A stretch of DNA of 64,000 nt from Cladocopium goreaui (lineage: Eukaryota; Sar; Dinophyceae; Suessiales; Symbiodiniaceae), in assembly GCA_947184155.2 (NCBI GenBank), contig CAMXCT020002035.1, positions 437,428 through 501,427 on the forward strand, in the 5' to 3' direction. The first letter of the stretch is position 1; every line of letters begins with the position of its first letter. Of this stretch, positions 11,201 to 21,725 are shown piece after piece. Made by a program: the position numbers and the translations under genes. Under the pieces are notes generated by a model that saw only the letters and a list, made by a program, of their open reading frames with translations, had not been told where the DNA came from and did not search any database.

Positions 11201-14142
11201 TCCTTGATTCATTGTACCGCATACTGCTCACGACTGTTCCACTCAAACCGGAGTCAAGGCGAGAGCCAGCATCAGTAACCCGATCCTCTGAGCGACTAGC
11301 TTGGTGTCCGACAGTAATTGTGACATATGTTTTCTTCTCTTGAAGTTTGTCGACAGGGATGCATTCCTTTTCGTGCTCTGATTGGAAGCCAGCATGAAGT
11401 TAGCATTTTGATTTTGGAGCACTTCTGGAAGCTATGTACAGCTGGTCCAGGTCTGCTTTTGCACTTTTTTTGCATGTCTTCTGCATTTTCGTAGATGTTT
11501 TGGCATTTACCTAAAGGTTTTCTGCATTTTTTTTTGCAAAACTCATATTTGTCTAGCTGGTCCAAATCGGTGCTGGATTGCTTTTCGCACGTTTTTGGCA
11601 TGCTTGCTCAGCTGGTCCAAGTGGGTTATGCACTTTTGCCCACGTTTGTTGCATTTTACCTGGCTTTACCTAAGCCTTTTGCAACTTTGTTGCCACACTC
11701 GTGCTTGTCCAGCGGGTGCAGCTCATTTTCCCTAGGGTTTTTGCAAAACTTATGTTGGTCCAGCTGGCCCCGGTCTGTTTTTAATAGGCTAGGCGTTTCG
11801 CGTTTTTTACATTCCAAGGGAAAGAACTTGCGCTAAACTCATGTTGGTTCAGCTGGTCCAACTCGGTTTTTGCATTTTTTTGCACGCTACCTGGTTGGCT
11901 ACCCTTGCTTGTTTGGCAAAACGTCTGTCTGTTTCTGTTTTTTCCGCATCTTTGGAGGTTACCTTCTATTTTTTGTTCAAACCCTGGTTGAACATTTGGG
12001 GTCCAGCTGGCCTTTGGCCCCATCTGACGCGCGCACTTCCTGGCGCACTTCCTGGCGCATTTTGTTTTGCGCCAAAATCTCGGACTGCGTCAGCAAGCCC
12101 AAGTTCCCCCACCACCCAACCCATTCTGCCTGTGGTATGCCTGACCCGCTACTGTTTTGGGAGCGCAAGAGAAAGTAGAAGTCAAACTCCTGACTTGTGG
12201 ACAGAAGGATCAAAGTGCCCAAAAAGGTAGAAAAGTCGCGAAACACTATGTTGTTCCAATGTTTTGTGGCACCGGACGGTCGAAAAATAGACTCGCTAAA
12301 GCGGCGGGTGCGGGGCCATCTGGCAGGATGGGAGATCAAAAATCAAAACGTCAAAAACACCTCAGCCTCGGAGCACTCTTGGAAGCTCAGCTGCGCAAAA
12401 TGTACACGCCGTTGCGGCGCGAAAGTAATAAATTTGTCCAGTCCAAAACACTTCAACGCCGCAGCGCTTTTTGAAGTTGAGTCGTTGAAAAAGTGCGCGC
12501 GGCTGCGGCGCGAAGCACATGTCGAAGTTAAAACGGTAAAATCACCTCATTGCCGGAGCACATTTGAACGTGGAGCTGTTGAGAAATTGCAAGCGGCTTT
12601 GGCACGAAGCACATTTTGAAGCCAAAATGCTGAAAACACCTGAGTTTCGAAGCATTTTTGGAAGTTGAGCTCTTCAAAAAGCGCACGCGGCTGTGGTGCG
12701 AAGCACATCTCGAAGTCAAAATGTCTGCAAAAACACCATGTTCGCATCACTTTTGGATGTTGGACCTTCAGTTTGCGCGGCAGGCGCAATGAATTCCGCA
12801 CCTTCACAAACGTGTGGGTTTTGCAGCAGCCCCAAGAACGACGGCAGGCGTGGGACGTTTGAGGAGGATTTGCAAAGATGCACGTCGCATGGCAGGCACA
12901 ATACAAGAGACATCTCTATCAGACATGTTCAGGGGTCAGGACGCTGATTTTCTGAGACATTGCTTTTCAGGTTTGCTAAGATGACTTTACATGACCACGT
13001 GCATCACTTCGTATGACCTGGCGTCACTTCTTCGTGGCAGGCGCAATATACTTTGGGATATGGGATGGAAAAATCACAAAACGCACTGGCACGAAGCCGC
13101 CAGCTCTGCACTCAACTTTTCTTTTTTGAAGGAAGCCTCGCAGAATTACTTCGTTTTCTATATTGTCAACTTCGAATTTTTGAGGAAGCCTCGCAGACTT
13201 GCTTCGTTTCTGATGCCTTGCAGAATTGCTTCGTTTCTGATGCTGTTAGTTTCGAATTTTTGAGGAGGTCCCGCAGCATTTCTTTGTTTTAGAGCTGTGA
13301 CCTTCCATGTCTTGAGGATGTCTCACAGAATTGCAGAATTGCTTCCTTTCAGATAGCTAGATAGATAGATGGATGGATAGATAGATAGATAGGTAGATAG
13401 ATAAACAGATGGAAAGACAGAGAAAGAGATGGAGATAGAGATAGAGATAGAAATCGAAAGATATGGAAAGCTAGGTAGAGAGATAGAGAGAGATAGATAG
13501 AGAGAGAGAGAGATAGACAGATAGATAGGGAGATAGATAGAAAGAAAGAGAGAGAGAGGCTCAGAGCCTCAACCACCTTTCTGGCCATCCATGCATCACA
13601 ACAACTCACCTCTCCTACAGGTGTTCCTATCTTTGAAACTTCCGCCACCGCCTTGTGCGGTACTACTAGTAGAGGAAAGTCGCTCAGGTGGTATGTTTGA
13701 GATACATGGATAGCACAGGCACAATGCTAGAGCTCAACCTCCAATAACCAAGGCTGAGGAGGAAGAAACACGACATGTAAAACCATCACCAGCAACATTC
13801 AGCTTCTCTTGGAAAGTTGTTTCTACTGACTACCACTTGGAATGGAAGATGCAAGGGAATTGTGAAAAACAACCATGAAAAAGAACCTATCCAACTTCTT
13901 CCTTTCAACAATGCATTATACATCCCATAAATGGCTTGCAATATGTGGTGCGTTTGCCTTTTTAGTGCTCTTGACGCTGCAATTTTGATTTGAGTTCTTT
14001 TTTGCATTTTATCCACAATCTTCAAAACTCTCAAGTTCTAGGGAGTCAAAAATCCCAATAAAAGTCTGTTGTTCTTTGACCATGTGCGTATGCACCCAGC
14101 CACACCTCCCTGGCCGATGTGAATGCAAATCGCCTCACGCAT
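1472..14142 (-). CDS. Alpha-tubulin, 5' half (8 exons, 3' end off window)
   Basis: GTP-binding alpha subunit of the microtubule heterodimer. Exons on the minus strand: 14142-14106, 10156-10042, 9666-9600, 9455-9361, 5008-4932, 2123-1949, 1794-1749, 1575-1472. Exon lengths sum to 716 nt with every junction in phase, giving residues 1-238 of a protein usually near 450 residues. Visible landmarks fall at canonical numbering: start [13 protein letters not shown], Lys40 in [33 protein letters not shown], and the tubulin signature GGGTGSG at 142-148. [10 protein letters not shown] lies in the last exon. Introns are 3949, 375, 144, 4352, 2808, 154 and 173 bp, with GT, GT, GT, GC, GC, GT and GC donors; an eighth has a GC donor and runs toward the left edge. 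Substitutions such as WCCPQ for the usual YPSPQ, and Tyr at 204, are unusual. No stop or frameshift was seen, so it may be functional, but a slowly decaying copy is possible. Exons 1-6 are firm; the ends of exons 7 and 8 are less so. Confidence 0.88.
1749..1794 (-). CDS. Alpha-tubulin exon 7 (residues 189-204)
   Basis: A 46-nt micro-exon encoding [15 protein letters not shown], matching the family segment that follows VLS. The GC donor after TAC is inferred from frame and leaves Tyr where Leu is usual, so the 3' limit is uncertain. Confidence 0.75.
1949..2123 (-). CDS. Alpha-tubulin exon 6 (residues 131-189)
   Basis: Encodes [17 protein letters not shown], then [18 protein letters not shown], then VVEPYNTV. 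Acceptor GAAG, donor GTCTCT. Carries the phosphate-binding tubulin signature. Confidence 0.92.
2776..4600 (+). repeat. Minisatellite CACACACCATCTTTG(T)C family
   Basis: Dozens of 15-17-bp units alternate CACACCATCTTTCA and CACACCATCTTTGT. From about 3715 to 4400 they form a higher-order repeat: the landmark CATCTTGTAC recurs near 3715, 3951, 4141 and 4378. A related TTGTCACACACAAC family occurs at 15260-15470 and 17130-17940. Confidence 0.95.
3371..3540 (+). repeat. 41-bp tandem repeat, 4 copies
   Basis: The unit starts GTGGCACTTGGTGACATCC, recurs every 41 bases, and is nearly identical between copies. It is embedded in the larger minisatellite. Confidence 0.93.
4932..5008 (-). CDS. Alpha-tubulin exon 5 (residues 105-131)
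   Basis: Encodes [15 protein letters not shown] then [10 protein letters not shown]. The acceptor follows TTTTGCAG. A GT donor would break the frame, so a GC donor (GCCCCT) is the simplest fit. Confidence 0.88.
5083..8470. repeat. Triplet/tetra-nucleotide repeat block, with gap
   Basis: Successive domains of (CTA)n, (TACGAC)n, (CTACTAC)n, (CTTTCTA)n and (CCACTTA)n run for over 3 kb. The poly-Thr, poly-Val and poly-Tyr/Leu open frames are translations of this block. Confidence 0.96.
8329..8428. other. Assembly gap (100 N)
   Basis: One hundred N inside the triplet block; a round number, so the true size is unknown. Confidence 0.99.
8440..9290. repeat. Degenerate GTT/GTC/GGT triplet repeat
   Basis: A decayed triplet array continuing the block on the other side of the gap. 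Open frames through it are Gln/Asn/Thr- or Val/Gly/Cys-rich and are artefacts. Confidence 0.85.
9361..9455 (-). CDS. Alpha-tubulin exon 4 (residues 74-105)
   Basis: Encodes [29 protein letters not shown] and FA plus two bases of Arg105. The donor reads AG followed by GCAAGG, a good GC-AG donor. It opens a 4.35-kb intron that holds the triplet-repeat block. Confidence 0.92.
9600..9666 (-). CDS. Alpha-tubulin exon 3 (residues 51-73)
   Basis: Encodes [13 protein letters not shown] and DLEPT. Acceptor CCAG with G as first exon base, donor GTTCCT; ends in phase 0. Confidence 0.92.
9740..9870. repeat. (TGCCTC)n-like repeat in alpha-tubulin intron 2
   Basis: Imperfect hexamer TGCCTC/TGCCTG repeats inside the 375-bp intron between exons 2 and 3. 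Confidence 0.85.
10042..10156 (-). CDS. Alpha-tubulin exon 2 (residues 13-51)
   Basis: Encodes [16 protein letters not shown] through GGGDDAFN, including the Lys40 loop. Acceptor TCAG, donor GTTGCT; ends in phase 2. Confidence 0.92.
10157..14105 (-). other. Alpha-tubulin intron 1 (3949 bp)
   Basis: GTGTGG to TCAG. Bases 10157-11290 hold nothing recognisable. 11430-12010 is a loose repeat around CAGCTGGTCCAA and TTTTTGCA. 12260-13320 is a degenerate repeat of roughly 90-100 bp around GAAGCACAT and GAAGT(C/T)AAAA. 13352-13558 is a GATA/GAGA microsatellite. No open frame here looks like protein. Confidence 0.8.
13352..13558. repeat. (GATA)n/(GAGA)n microsatellite
   Basis: GATA units with GGAT and GAGA variants, the complement type of the CTAT array at 1-885. 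Lies in alpha-tubulin intron 1. Confidence 0.95.
14106..14142 (-). CDS. Alpha-tubulin exon 1 (residues 1-13)
   Basis: Encodes [12 protein letters not shown] plus the first base of the next codon. The donor is GTGTGG. The next exon also begins GTGTG, so the precise splice point is ambiguous within a short direct repeat. The frame stays open upstream of this ATG, but MRE is the family start. Confidence 0.85.
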
Positions 14143-14165
14143 GGCTTCGAAGAGGAAAGGCTTGA
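14143..14165 (-). promoter_or_regulatory. Possible spliced-leader acceptor before alpha-tubulin
   Basis: On the minus strand a pyrimidine stretch (CCTTTCCTCTTC) is followed by GAAG two bases before the ATG. Dinoflagellate mRNAs are commonly trans-spliced with a spliced leader at such AG sites. Placement here is inference from position and base composition only. Confidence 0.3.
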
Positions 14166-15462
14166 AAGCACAAGCGGACAGTGACGGAAGCACACCGTGT
14201 GATGTGGGAGCCTCAGGCACAATCCTTGAGCCCAAACATACAAGGACGGTGCGCAACAAGGGTGAAAGCCTGAAGCCTTGGGCACTTGCTATTTCCAAAG
14301 AGCATCTTGACGCAACCAAGATGAATCCAAAACAGAGGTGTCAGCGGAATGACGTCTTCACAGGTAGATGCACGTACAGATGTCATTGGAACAGAGAAGG
14401 TATTCACAAGATCTGCTGCGTTTCCTCCAAGCCAGCCTCATTCGGACCAATCAGTGTATAGGAGAGACCAGTCTGCCAACCAAATTTCGGACACATACGC
14501 ACACATGCTTCTATATTTTTCAACCCTTGCTTGTCCGATGCTTCATGTCAGCGCACCATCGCTGCCAAGCTGGTGACTGGAGCGCTGCCCTGAAGTAAGC
14601 AGACCTAAGACTCATGACACCACAGAAAAGGTGTGAACAAATGTGAAAAATGGTTTCCAACACCAAGCCATTATGATGCCATGGGGCGTGTTTTTGTTGA
14701 GAGCCGGCAGGAAACAAAGATTTGTGTCAAGCTGCAATGCTCTCAATCCAATTTGGGTGGCAACTTTGGGTCAAGCGCCTTTGGCAGCAAAGCTGGCTAC
14801 TTATCCCTGGGTGCCCGCACCACCAGAAGGCGCGCGGCCGGCCTCAGGAGGCATCATAAATGGAGCTCGCCGAGCGAAACCAAACGAGCAACAGATGCAT
14901 GGCGGTAGTAGTGGTGGCAATGGTTATCTTAGTGGTGGTACTGTAACTTGGTCGTCGTCGTACGGGTAGATGTAGCAGGAGCAGCAGCAGCGTGGCTGCT
15001 GCTACTACTACTTCTACTGCCACCACCACTGTTCTACTCCCCACTACTACGACGACGACTCCTACTACTCTTACTCCTACTCATTCCTACTCCTACTCCT
15101 ACTAAGACAACTTCACACAGCCCATTTATTATTCGCATGCTTGGTTGGTGAAACGATTCGTTTAACCAGTTTTTTCCCACATCATTGCATGGGGGTCCTG
15201 CTTTTCCATTCTGCACCCGGCCGAGTCCTCTCCTCCTGCTCCTCCGCCTACTCCTCCTCCGCCTCCACCAACTTTGTCACATACAACATTGTCACATACA
15301 TACACTTTTGTCACAAAGTTGTCACACGCAAACACAAACAAGCAAGCAAGCAAACAAAGTATCACCCACATTCACCCACAACATTGCCGCACACGCTGTC
15401 ACACACACAACATTGTCACGCACAACCTTGTTACACGTAACCTTGTCACACACACACACTCA
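14143..15462. other. No gene recognised upstream of alpha-tubulin
   Basis: 14143-14890 has only short unconvincing frames. 14905-15110 is GTA/CTA triplet repeat. 15175-15255 is a short hairpin and CTCCT tract leading into a TTGTCACA minisatellite at 15260-15460. Confidence 0.6.
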
Positions 15463-15854
15463 CACACTTGCTCAGAAACATCTTATCGAATTACTGATGT
15501 GGAATGCATCGTACGTGCAAAAAACACTCCAGTAAACCTGACAGGAGATGGTGAATGACCAGGCGTGAGAAACAGTGTAGAAGAATTCTGCCGCTGAAAC
15601 TGTAACAACGTAGTGGACAGCGTGTTCAACAGTTAAAAACTATCTGCAGGTACACAACTGGGCGTCCCCAGTTGCTTCCCCTTCAGTGACATAGCTTCGT
15701 TGGGCAAGGTAGTCACTGAAGGCCTTGCCCCCCTGCTTTTGTTGGAAAATCAAATGAAAAAGCCAAAAAGGCAATGTCAAATTGGAAACCCATTGAAGCA
15801 CATCATCAAGCAAGTTAGAAGTTTTACATCTTTTCAGATGGTCCACACACACAC
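15463..15854 (+). repeat. 390-bp direct repeat, copy 1
   Basis: Begins CACACTTGCTCAGAAAC and ends in (CA)n. It matches 16741-17131 with only about five small differences. No coding potential recognised. Confidence 0.93.
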
Positions 15855-16740
15855 CCTCCCGCAGGAGGGTGGGACATTAAGGTCCCGACAATGAGATGAA
15901 AATGAAGAGGAAGGGAAATGAAGATGAGGTGAAGATGACAATGAGATGAAAGTTACTTAACCAGGACGCAAAGAGGGGAACGCAAAAGAAGAGGGAAAGA
16001 GCAAACACCAACACATGAAACCTAGCCCAGAACGGGCAACCCTGGAAAGGCAAGGGAAAAGAAAAGCGGAGGCCGACGGAAAACGGAACAAGACCAGCGG
16101 AGGAGGGGGAGGACAGAAGCGCCTGAACCAACCTGACACGGCGAAAACCTACAACAACCTCAGCACGCAACGGGCCAAACCTACCTGGAGAGAGGAGAAC
16201 GCAAGAACACATGAAATAGGGACCCATGGGGAACTAGTCAATGACATGATGCATCCACAACGCATGCAAAATTCGTGAAAAGGCTCAAAGGCCCTCGGCT
16301 TTCAAGTCACAACCCTCTGGACGGCTTACGTGTTCAACCCCTGAATTAGGTGCACAATTTCAACCTCACCGAGAAACCAAAAAAGGAAGTGGCCAAACCT
16401 GGAAAGCATGTCCTGTAGCCTTCACATGGTAACATGTCATGTGAAAATGTCGAGCTCCGTACTCTCTTGGGCATCATTGAAAAACGGATGTTGTCGCGGC
16501 TTCCAGCTATGCAGAACATGGTGAAAATGGAAAAGGCGATGCCCAGTACTGCGGCAAGCAGTTTCAACACTCACTCGACCGACAGAGTGAAACCTGAAAA
16601 GTGAACGGCTGTTTCACTTTACTTAGACGAATTACTAATTCAAAAGTGTAAATTCAGAGATCGTTTTACTGTCAATTGTTAGCCTAGAAAGGCTTTCCCC
16701 GAAGGGCTCATACCACCTTGTCGGAGTTCGGCATGAGTGA
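15855..16740. other. Spacer between the 390-bp repeats
   Basis: About 890 bp. 15890-15960 is purine-rich (GAAGATGA-type). The rest shows no repeat, RNA gene or convincing frame. Confidence 0.5.
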
Positions 16741-17131
16741 CACACTTGCTCAGAAACATCTTATCGAATTACTGATGTGGAATGCATCGTACGTGCAAAA
16801 AACACTCCAGTAAACCTGACAGGAGATGGTGAATGACCAGGCGTGAGAAACAGTGTAGAAGAATTCTGCCGCTGAAACTGCAACAACGTAGTGGACAGCG
16901 TGTTCAACAGTTAAAAACTATCTGCAGGTACACAACTGGGCGTCCCCAGTTGCTTCCCCTTCAGTGACATAGCTTCGTTGGGCAAGGTAGTCACTGAAGG
17001 CCTTGCCCCCCTGCTGTTGTTGGAAAATCAAATGAAAAAGCCAAAAAGGCAATGTCAAATTGGAAAACCATTGAAGCACATCATCAAGCAAGTTAAAGTT
17101 TTACATCTTTTCAGATGGTCCACACACACAC
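16741..17131 (+). repeat. 390-bp direct repeat, copy 2
   Basis: Second copy of 15463-15854 at an offset of about 1278 bp. It runs into a (CACA/CGCG) tract and a TTGTCACACACAAC minisatellite. Confidence 0.93.
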
Positions 17132-18690
17132 GCGCGCGCGCACAATGTCCACACGCACACAACATTGCCACACACACACACAACTCTGCGTGCACACAGC
17201 ATTGTCAGATACAACTCTCTGACAAGCAACTTTGTCACCCGCAACAGTGTCACAAACACAACTTTGTCACCCATAACAATCTCACACACACAGCATTGTC
17301 ACCAACAACTGTATCACACACACAAGCGTGGCACTTTTGGCACTGGGCTGGCTGGGATGGAGGGCGTTGGTCTGCCTTGGTCTGAATTGACGCCGGCTGC
17401 TTTTGCGCGGGCATTTACAACACTCAGCTCACTGGCATCGGTCTAGACCACCGGATTACATGGTGGGATAGATTCAAGCCTCTGGCTGGCCAAATTGATA
17501 GTTGATCTCCTTGCTTCCATGCAATGTCAGGTCATGTTCTGCCAGGATTACCGGATTCCACGGTGGTATATTTAAATTCTTCCTGAAAATATGTTGGCCT
17601 GATGGCGGGGCACCTTCCACTATCACGCGTGGCACTCCTGGCTTTGTCTGGTGTCTAACCCTGTCAAACATTATCACACACACACAAACACACAACAACT
17701 ACAGTATCATCCTGTCGAATACTACCAACGAATATCCTGCGCGATGCCTGTCACACACACACACGAATCTCTCGCGTGCACAACATTGTCACACACAGCT
17801 CTGTCACACAACACGTTGTCACATACACACACACATATACATACACACACACACCAGTGTGTCGCACACAACATCGTTTCAGTTTCATACAACATTGTCG
17901 CACACAACTCTGTCACACACAAGTTTGTTTCAGACAACTGACTGATGCCCATCACGGCTACGCATCTATGCAATACGCACTTTCCCTCACACCGTCTTCT
18001 TTACCGATCCGTCTTCTGCCGCCATCCTTTTTCTTGACTTCCCCATCGCATTTTTCACGCCTATTCCCTACCTTTTAAGGAAGTTGACAATGTTGACATG
18101 TCGGGTTGCCCTCGTTTACTTTAACCGTTGACCATCATCAACCCATCATTTTTCCCATGTCTCACCATGAACCACCAGTGACTCGGACTCCTTCCACGTC
18201 CAAGATCCGCCAAGCCCCCGGGCCGCCAGGGCCGCTTGCAGCGCCACGTCTTGACCCTTCTGGTGCTGCAGGCCTTCCACTTTCTCCTCAACGGCCTGGG
18301 ACATTTTCTGCATCTGCATGATGCAAAAAAAGAAATGAATGGTACTGTAATTACAGAGATAATAGCATAATGGAAATGATCATGATAATGATCATGAATG
18401 TGAATAAATGATATCGGGATATTACACCAGATATTGTAAATCTAATAAGTAGGTTTTAAAAACAATTTGTGACATTTCCACCGAAAAAAGTTGGGCCTGT
18501 GATATCAATGACATCTACACTTTGATGTATCTGGATGATAGTTGGCCGAAAATTGCTACTGAAATTGACCCATTTTCCACTTGCTTAAGGATCTTTCAAT
18601 GAAGAACTGGGGTGTTCCACTATGTTCCACTGATAAATATATATATATATGTATTATTCCCCACCTGCCAGGTGAGGGTTGTTAGATTTT
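17132..18690. other. No gene recognised; CA-rich minisatellite patches
   Basis: 17132-17340 and 17650-17940 are TTGTCACACACAAC-type repeats. 17940-18640 shows no supported feature; short AT and ATCATGA-type patches occur near 18360. Confidence 0.55.
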
Positions 18691-18814
18691 ATGTCAGTTG
18701 CCTCCTCCTCCTTCTCCTCCTCCTCCTGCCTCGTCCTCCTCTCCTCCTCCTCGTCCTCCTCGTCGTCCTCGTCGTCCTCGTCGTCCTTGCTCAACTGCGA
18801 CCCGCGATCCACAG

Positions 18815-19063
18815 TGTTCTCTGCCGGACCTCAACCACGACCATCCACGCCCAGTGTTCCCTGCCGGACCTCAACCACGACCATCCACGCCCAATGTTCC
18901 CTGCCGGACCTCAACCACGACCATCCTCGCCCAGTGTTCCCTGCCGGACCTCAACCACGACCATCCACGCCCAGTGTTCCCTGCCGGACCTCAACCGCGA
19001 GTGTTCCCTGCCGGACCTCAACCGCGGGTATCCATGCCAAGTGTTCCCTGCCGGACCTCATGT
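18815..19063 (+). repeat. 40-bp minisatellite, about 6 copies
   Basis: The unit begins TGTTCCCTGCCGGACCTCAA; full length 40 bp with two shortened copies. Preceded by a CTCCT/CGTCCT tract at 18700-18790. Confidence 0.95.
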
Positions 19064-19069
19064 AGGAAG

Positions 19070-19560
19070 ATATGGGACAAAGAATGTGCAGAAGAAAGTT
19101 AGAAAGAATGTCAGAAAGAATGTCAGAAGATATGCCAGAAGATATGCAGAAGATATGCCAGATAGAATGCCAGATAATATGCCAGAAGATATGCCAGATA
19201 GAATGCCAGAAGATTTGCCAGATAGAATGCCAGAAAATATGCCAGAAGATATGCCAGATAGATATGTCAGAAGATATGCCAGATAGATATGTCAGAAGAT
19301 ATGCCAGAAGATATGCCAGAAGATATGCCAGAAGATATGTCAGAATATATGCCAGAAGATATGTCAGATAGAATGCCAGAAGATATGTCAGATAGAGTGC
19401 CAGAAGATATGCCAGATAGAATGCCAGAAGATTTGCCAGATAGAATGCCAGAAGATATGCCAGAAGATATGCCAGATCATATGCCAGAAGATATGCCAGA
19501 TAGAATGTCAAATAGAATGTCAGAAGATATGTGAGATAGAATGCCAGAAGATTTGCCAGT
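19070..19560 (+). repeat. 12-15-bp minisatellite GATATGCCAGAA/GATAGAATGCCA
   Basis: A dense array of near-identical short units. The open frame reading (MPED/MPDR)n arises from the repeat and no real gene is supported. Confidence 0.95.
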
Positions 19561-20855
19561 AAGAAAATGTATAAATGTCATGGTGGGGATCACACGAAGT
19601 AAAGTAATTTAAATGTATAGTATGTATATATATGTGTGTGTGTGTATTCAAATATGTATACATATGTAATCATATGTACATCCATATTCATGGATTGATT
19701 TACCCCTAAAAAAACATCAACATGTTCATGCTTGATCACGGTTGGTCACCACAGGGTAGCTTTCCCACTGAAACTCTTGCTGAAGCTGGGCAACATACCT
19801 TCAAGCGACCCGGAATGTCCTCGGAGCTGTCTTGGCCTTCCAGCGACCTGAGACGAAAGCTACGTTGCAATTTTTGCATGCATCCTACTCTGCAATGCCG
19901 CTGTGCTTGATGGGAGAAGCAAACCTGCAGATGTCATCTTTTTCTGTTCATTCAGGTCGGGTCATCCCAGGCAAGCTTTTCGCTGGGCATGGTCTATCAT
20001 ATGCAGTCTTGCGAGTGATCCAAGAAGCCTAAGGACTGATGATCACTTCTCTTCCACTCTACGAGAATACAGTTGCAAGCCAAACCACTCATCACTCGTC
20101 AAAGGCCGGCTTTCAAACCGAAAGGACATGGCTTCTCAGCCAAGTGCACATCCCTCTCGCTGCAAGTTTGAATATTTTGCCTTCGCTATCCAGCCGATCT
20201 ATCTGGTGAGAATCCAAAGCTCAGAAATCTCAGCAGAAATCGCTGGTCATTCTTTGCCTTGGTTCGATGCAGCCTTTGGATTCAACAATGGTGGGATCCT
20301 AATATTTCCTCTTGAACCAATTCTGGGATGCCCAATTCTGGGATGCAAGGTCTGAACCGAGGTAGGGACTTGATGATAGTGGTTTTGAATTCGCATACAG
20401 GAAAATCATGGAAAATCCATTCCACAATGTTTCGGCAGAGTTAGCCACTGTTTCACCACCAAGAATTGATGTTTAACCTCTTGAAAGTCTTGGCCCCTTG
20501 CGGAATATATCCATCTTATCCCGCATCTTTATCCCGCATCTTTACGTGGTAAGTCCCCTAGTTTGTTGGTTACGTTGGCGTTTCCTGACTGAAAGAGCAT
20601 GTGGTGCATCCATCATCCGACTGGCGCCCCTGGCGCTTGCCAGCCGGTGGAGAGCCCGCACTGCTGGGGGGCTCGTTGCCGGTCCTCAATTTTGGGACAG
20701 GAGGTATAACCAAAGATGGGGATAGTTGGCATGATATTCTTGGACATAATAAAATCAAGATAATAATGATTAATGAATTTCAATAATGATAAGTATACTT
20801 TACTTTATTCCCAGATAGCGAAGCTATCGGGGGGTTCTTCCTTCAACTATGAGAA
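19561..20855. other. No gene or strong repeat seen
   Basis: An AT/GT dinucleotide patch lies near 19620-19680. The rest is unique-looking sequence with only short open frames and no recognised domain. Confidence 0.5.
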
Positions 20856-20859
20856 GAGT

Positions 20860-21725
20860 TGCATGTTTGCGTTTTGGGCTTGGTTGCTGGCGTGGCTGCA
20901 GGGTGCCCCTGTAAGGTGCCGCTGCAAGGTGCTTGTGTTAGCGTGCTGTTTGCGCTTTTGAGCTTGGTTGCTGGTGCCGCTGCAGCGTGCCGCTGCAAGG
21001 TGCTGCTGTCAGAGTGCTGTTTGTGCTTTGGAGCTTCTTTGCGCTTTGGAGCTTGGGTGCTGGTGCCGCTGCTGCGTGTGCTTTGGAGCTTGGTTGGTGG
21101 TGCTGCCACTGCAGGGTGCCGCTGCCGGGTGCTGCCGTCATAGTGCTGCTGTCAGAGTGCTGTGCGCACTTTTGGGCTGCAGGGGTGCTGGTGCCGTTCC
21201 AAGGTGCCGCTGCAAGGTGCTGCTGTTAGAGTGCCGTTTGCGCTTTGGAGCTTGGTCGCTGGCGCCGCTGCAATGGGTGCTGTTGCAAGGTGCTGCTGTC
21301 AGAATGCTGTTTGCGCTTTGGAGCTTCGTTGGTGCCAGGGTGTCGCTTTGGAGCTTGGTTGCTGGTGCCACTGCAGGGTGCTGTTTGCGCACTGGGGCTT
21401 GGTTGCTGATGCCGCTTGCAGCGTGCCGGTGGAAGGTGCTGCTGTCAGAGTGCTGTGTCCGCTTTGGAGCTTGGTTGCTGGTGCCGCTGCAGGGTGCCCG
21501 TGCCGGGTGCCGCTTGCAGGGTGCCGCTGCAAGGTGCTGCTCTGAATGAAAGTGCCGCTGCAGGGTGCTGCTGCAGGGCGCTGCTGTAGGTGTCAGAGTG
21601 CTGTTTGCGCTCTGGAGCTTGCAGGGTGCTCCTGTCAGAGTGCTGTGTGCGCTCTGGGGCTTGGTTGCTGGTCCCGCTGCAGGGTGCCGCTGCAGGGTGC
21701 TGGTGTCGGAATGCTGTGCGCGTTG
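20860..21725 (+). repeat. Minisatellite around GGTGCCGCTGCAAGGTGCT
   Basis: Irregular units of about 60-75 bp combine GCTGCAGGGTGC, TCAGAGTGCTG and GCTTTGGAGCTTGGTT. The Cys/Val/Leu-rich frames through it are artefacts. Confidence 0.9.

Noticed and set aside
15463-17131. Possible solo LTR element
   Set aside because: Repeat ends are not TG/CA, no primer-binding site or target duplication was found, so only a direct repeat is claimed.
19072-19534. Met/Pro/Glu/Asp repeat protein
   Set aside because: Arises from a 12-15-bp minisatellite open on both strands; no non-repeat coding sequence around it.
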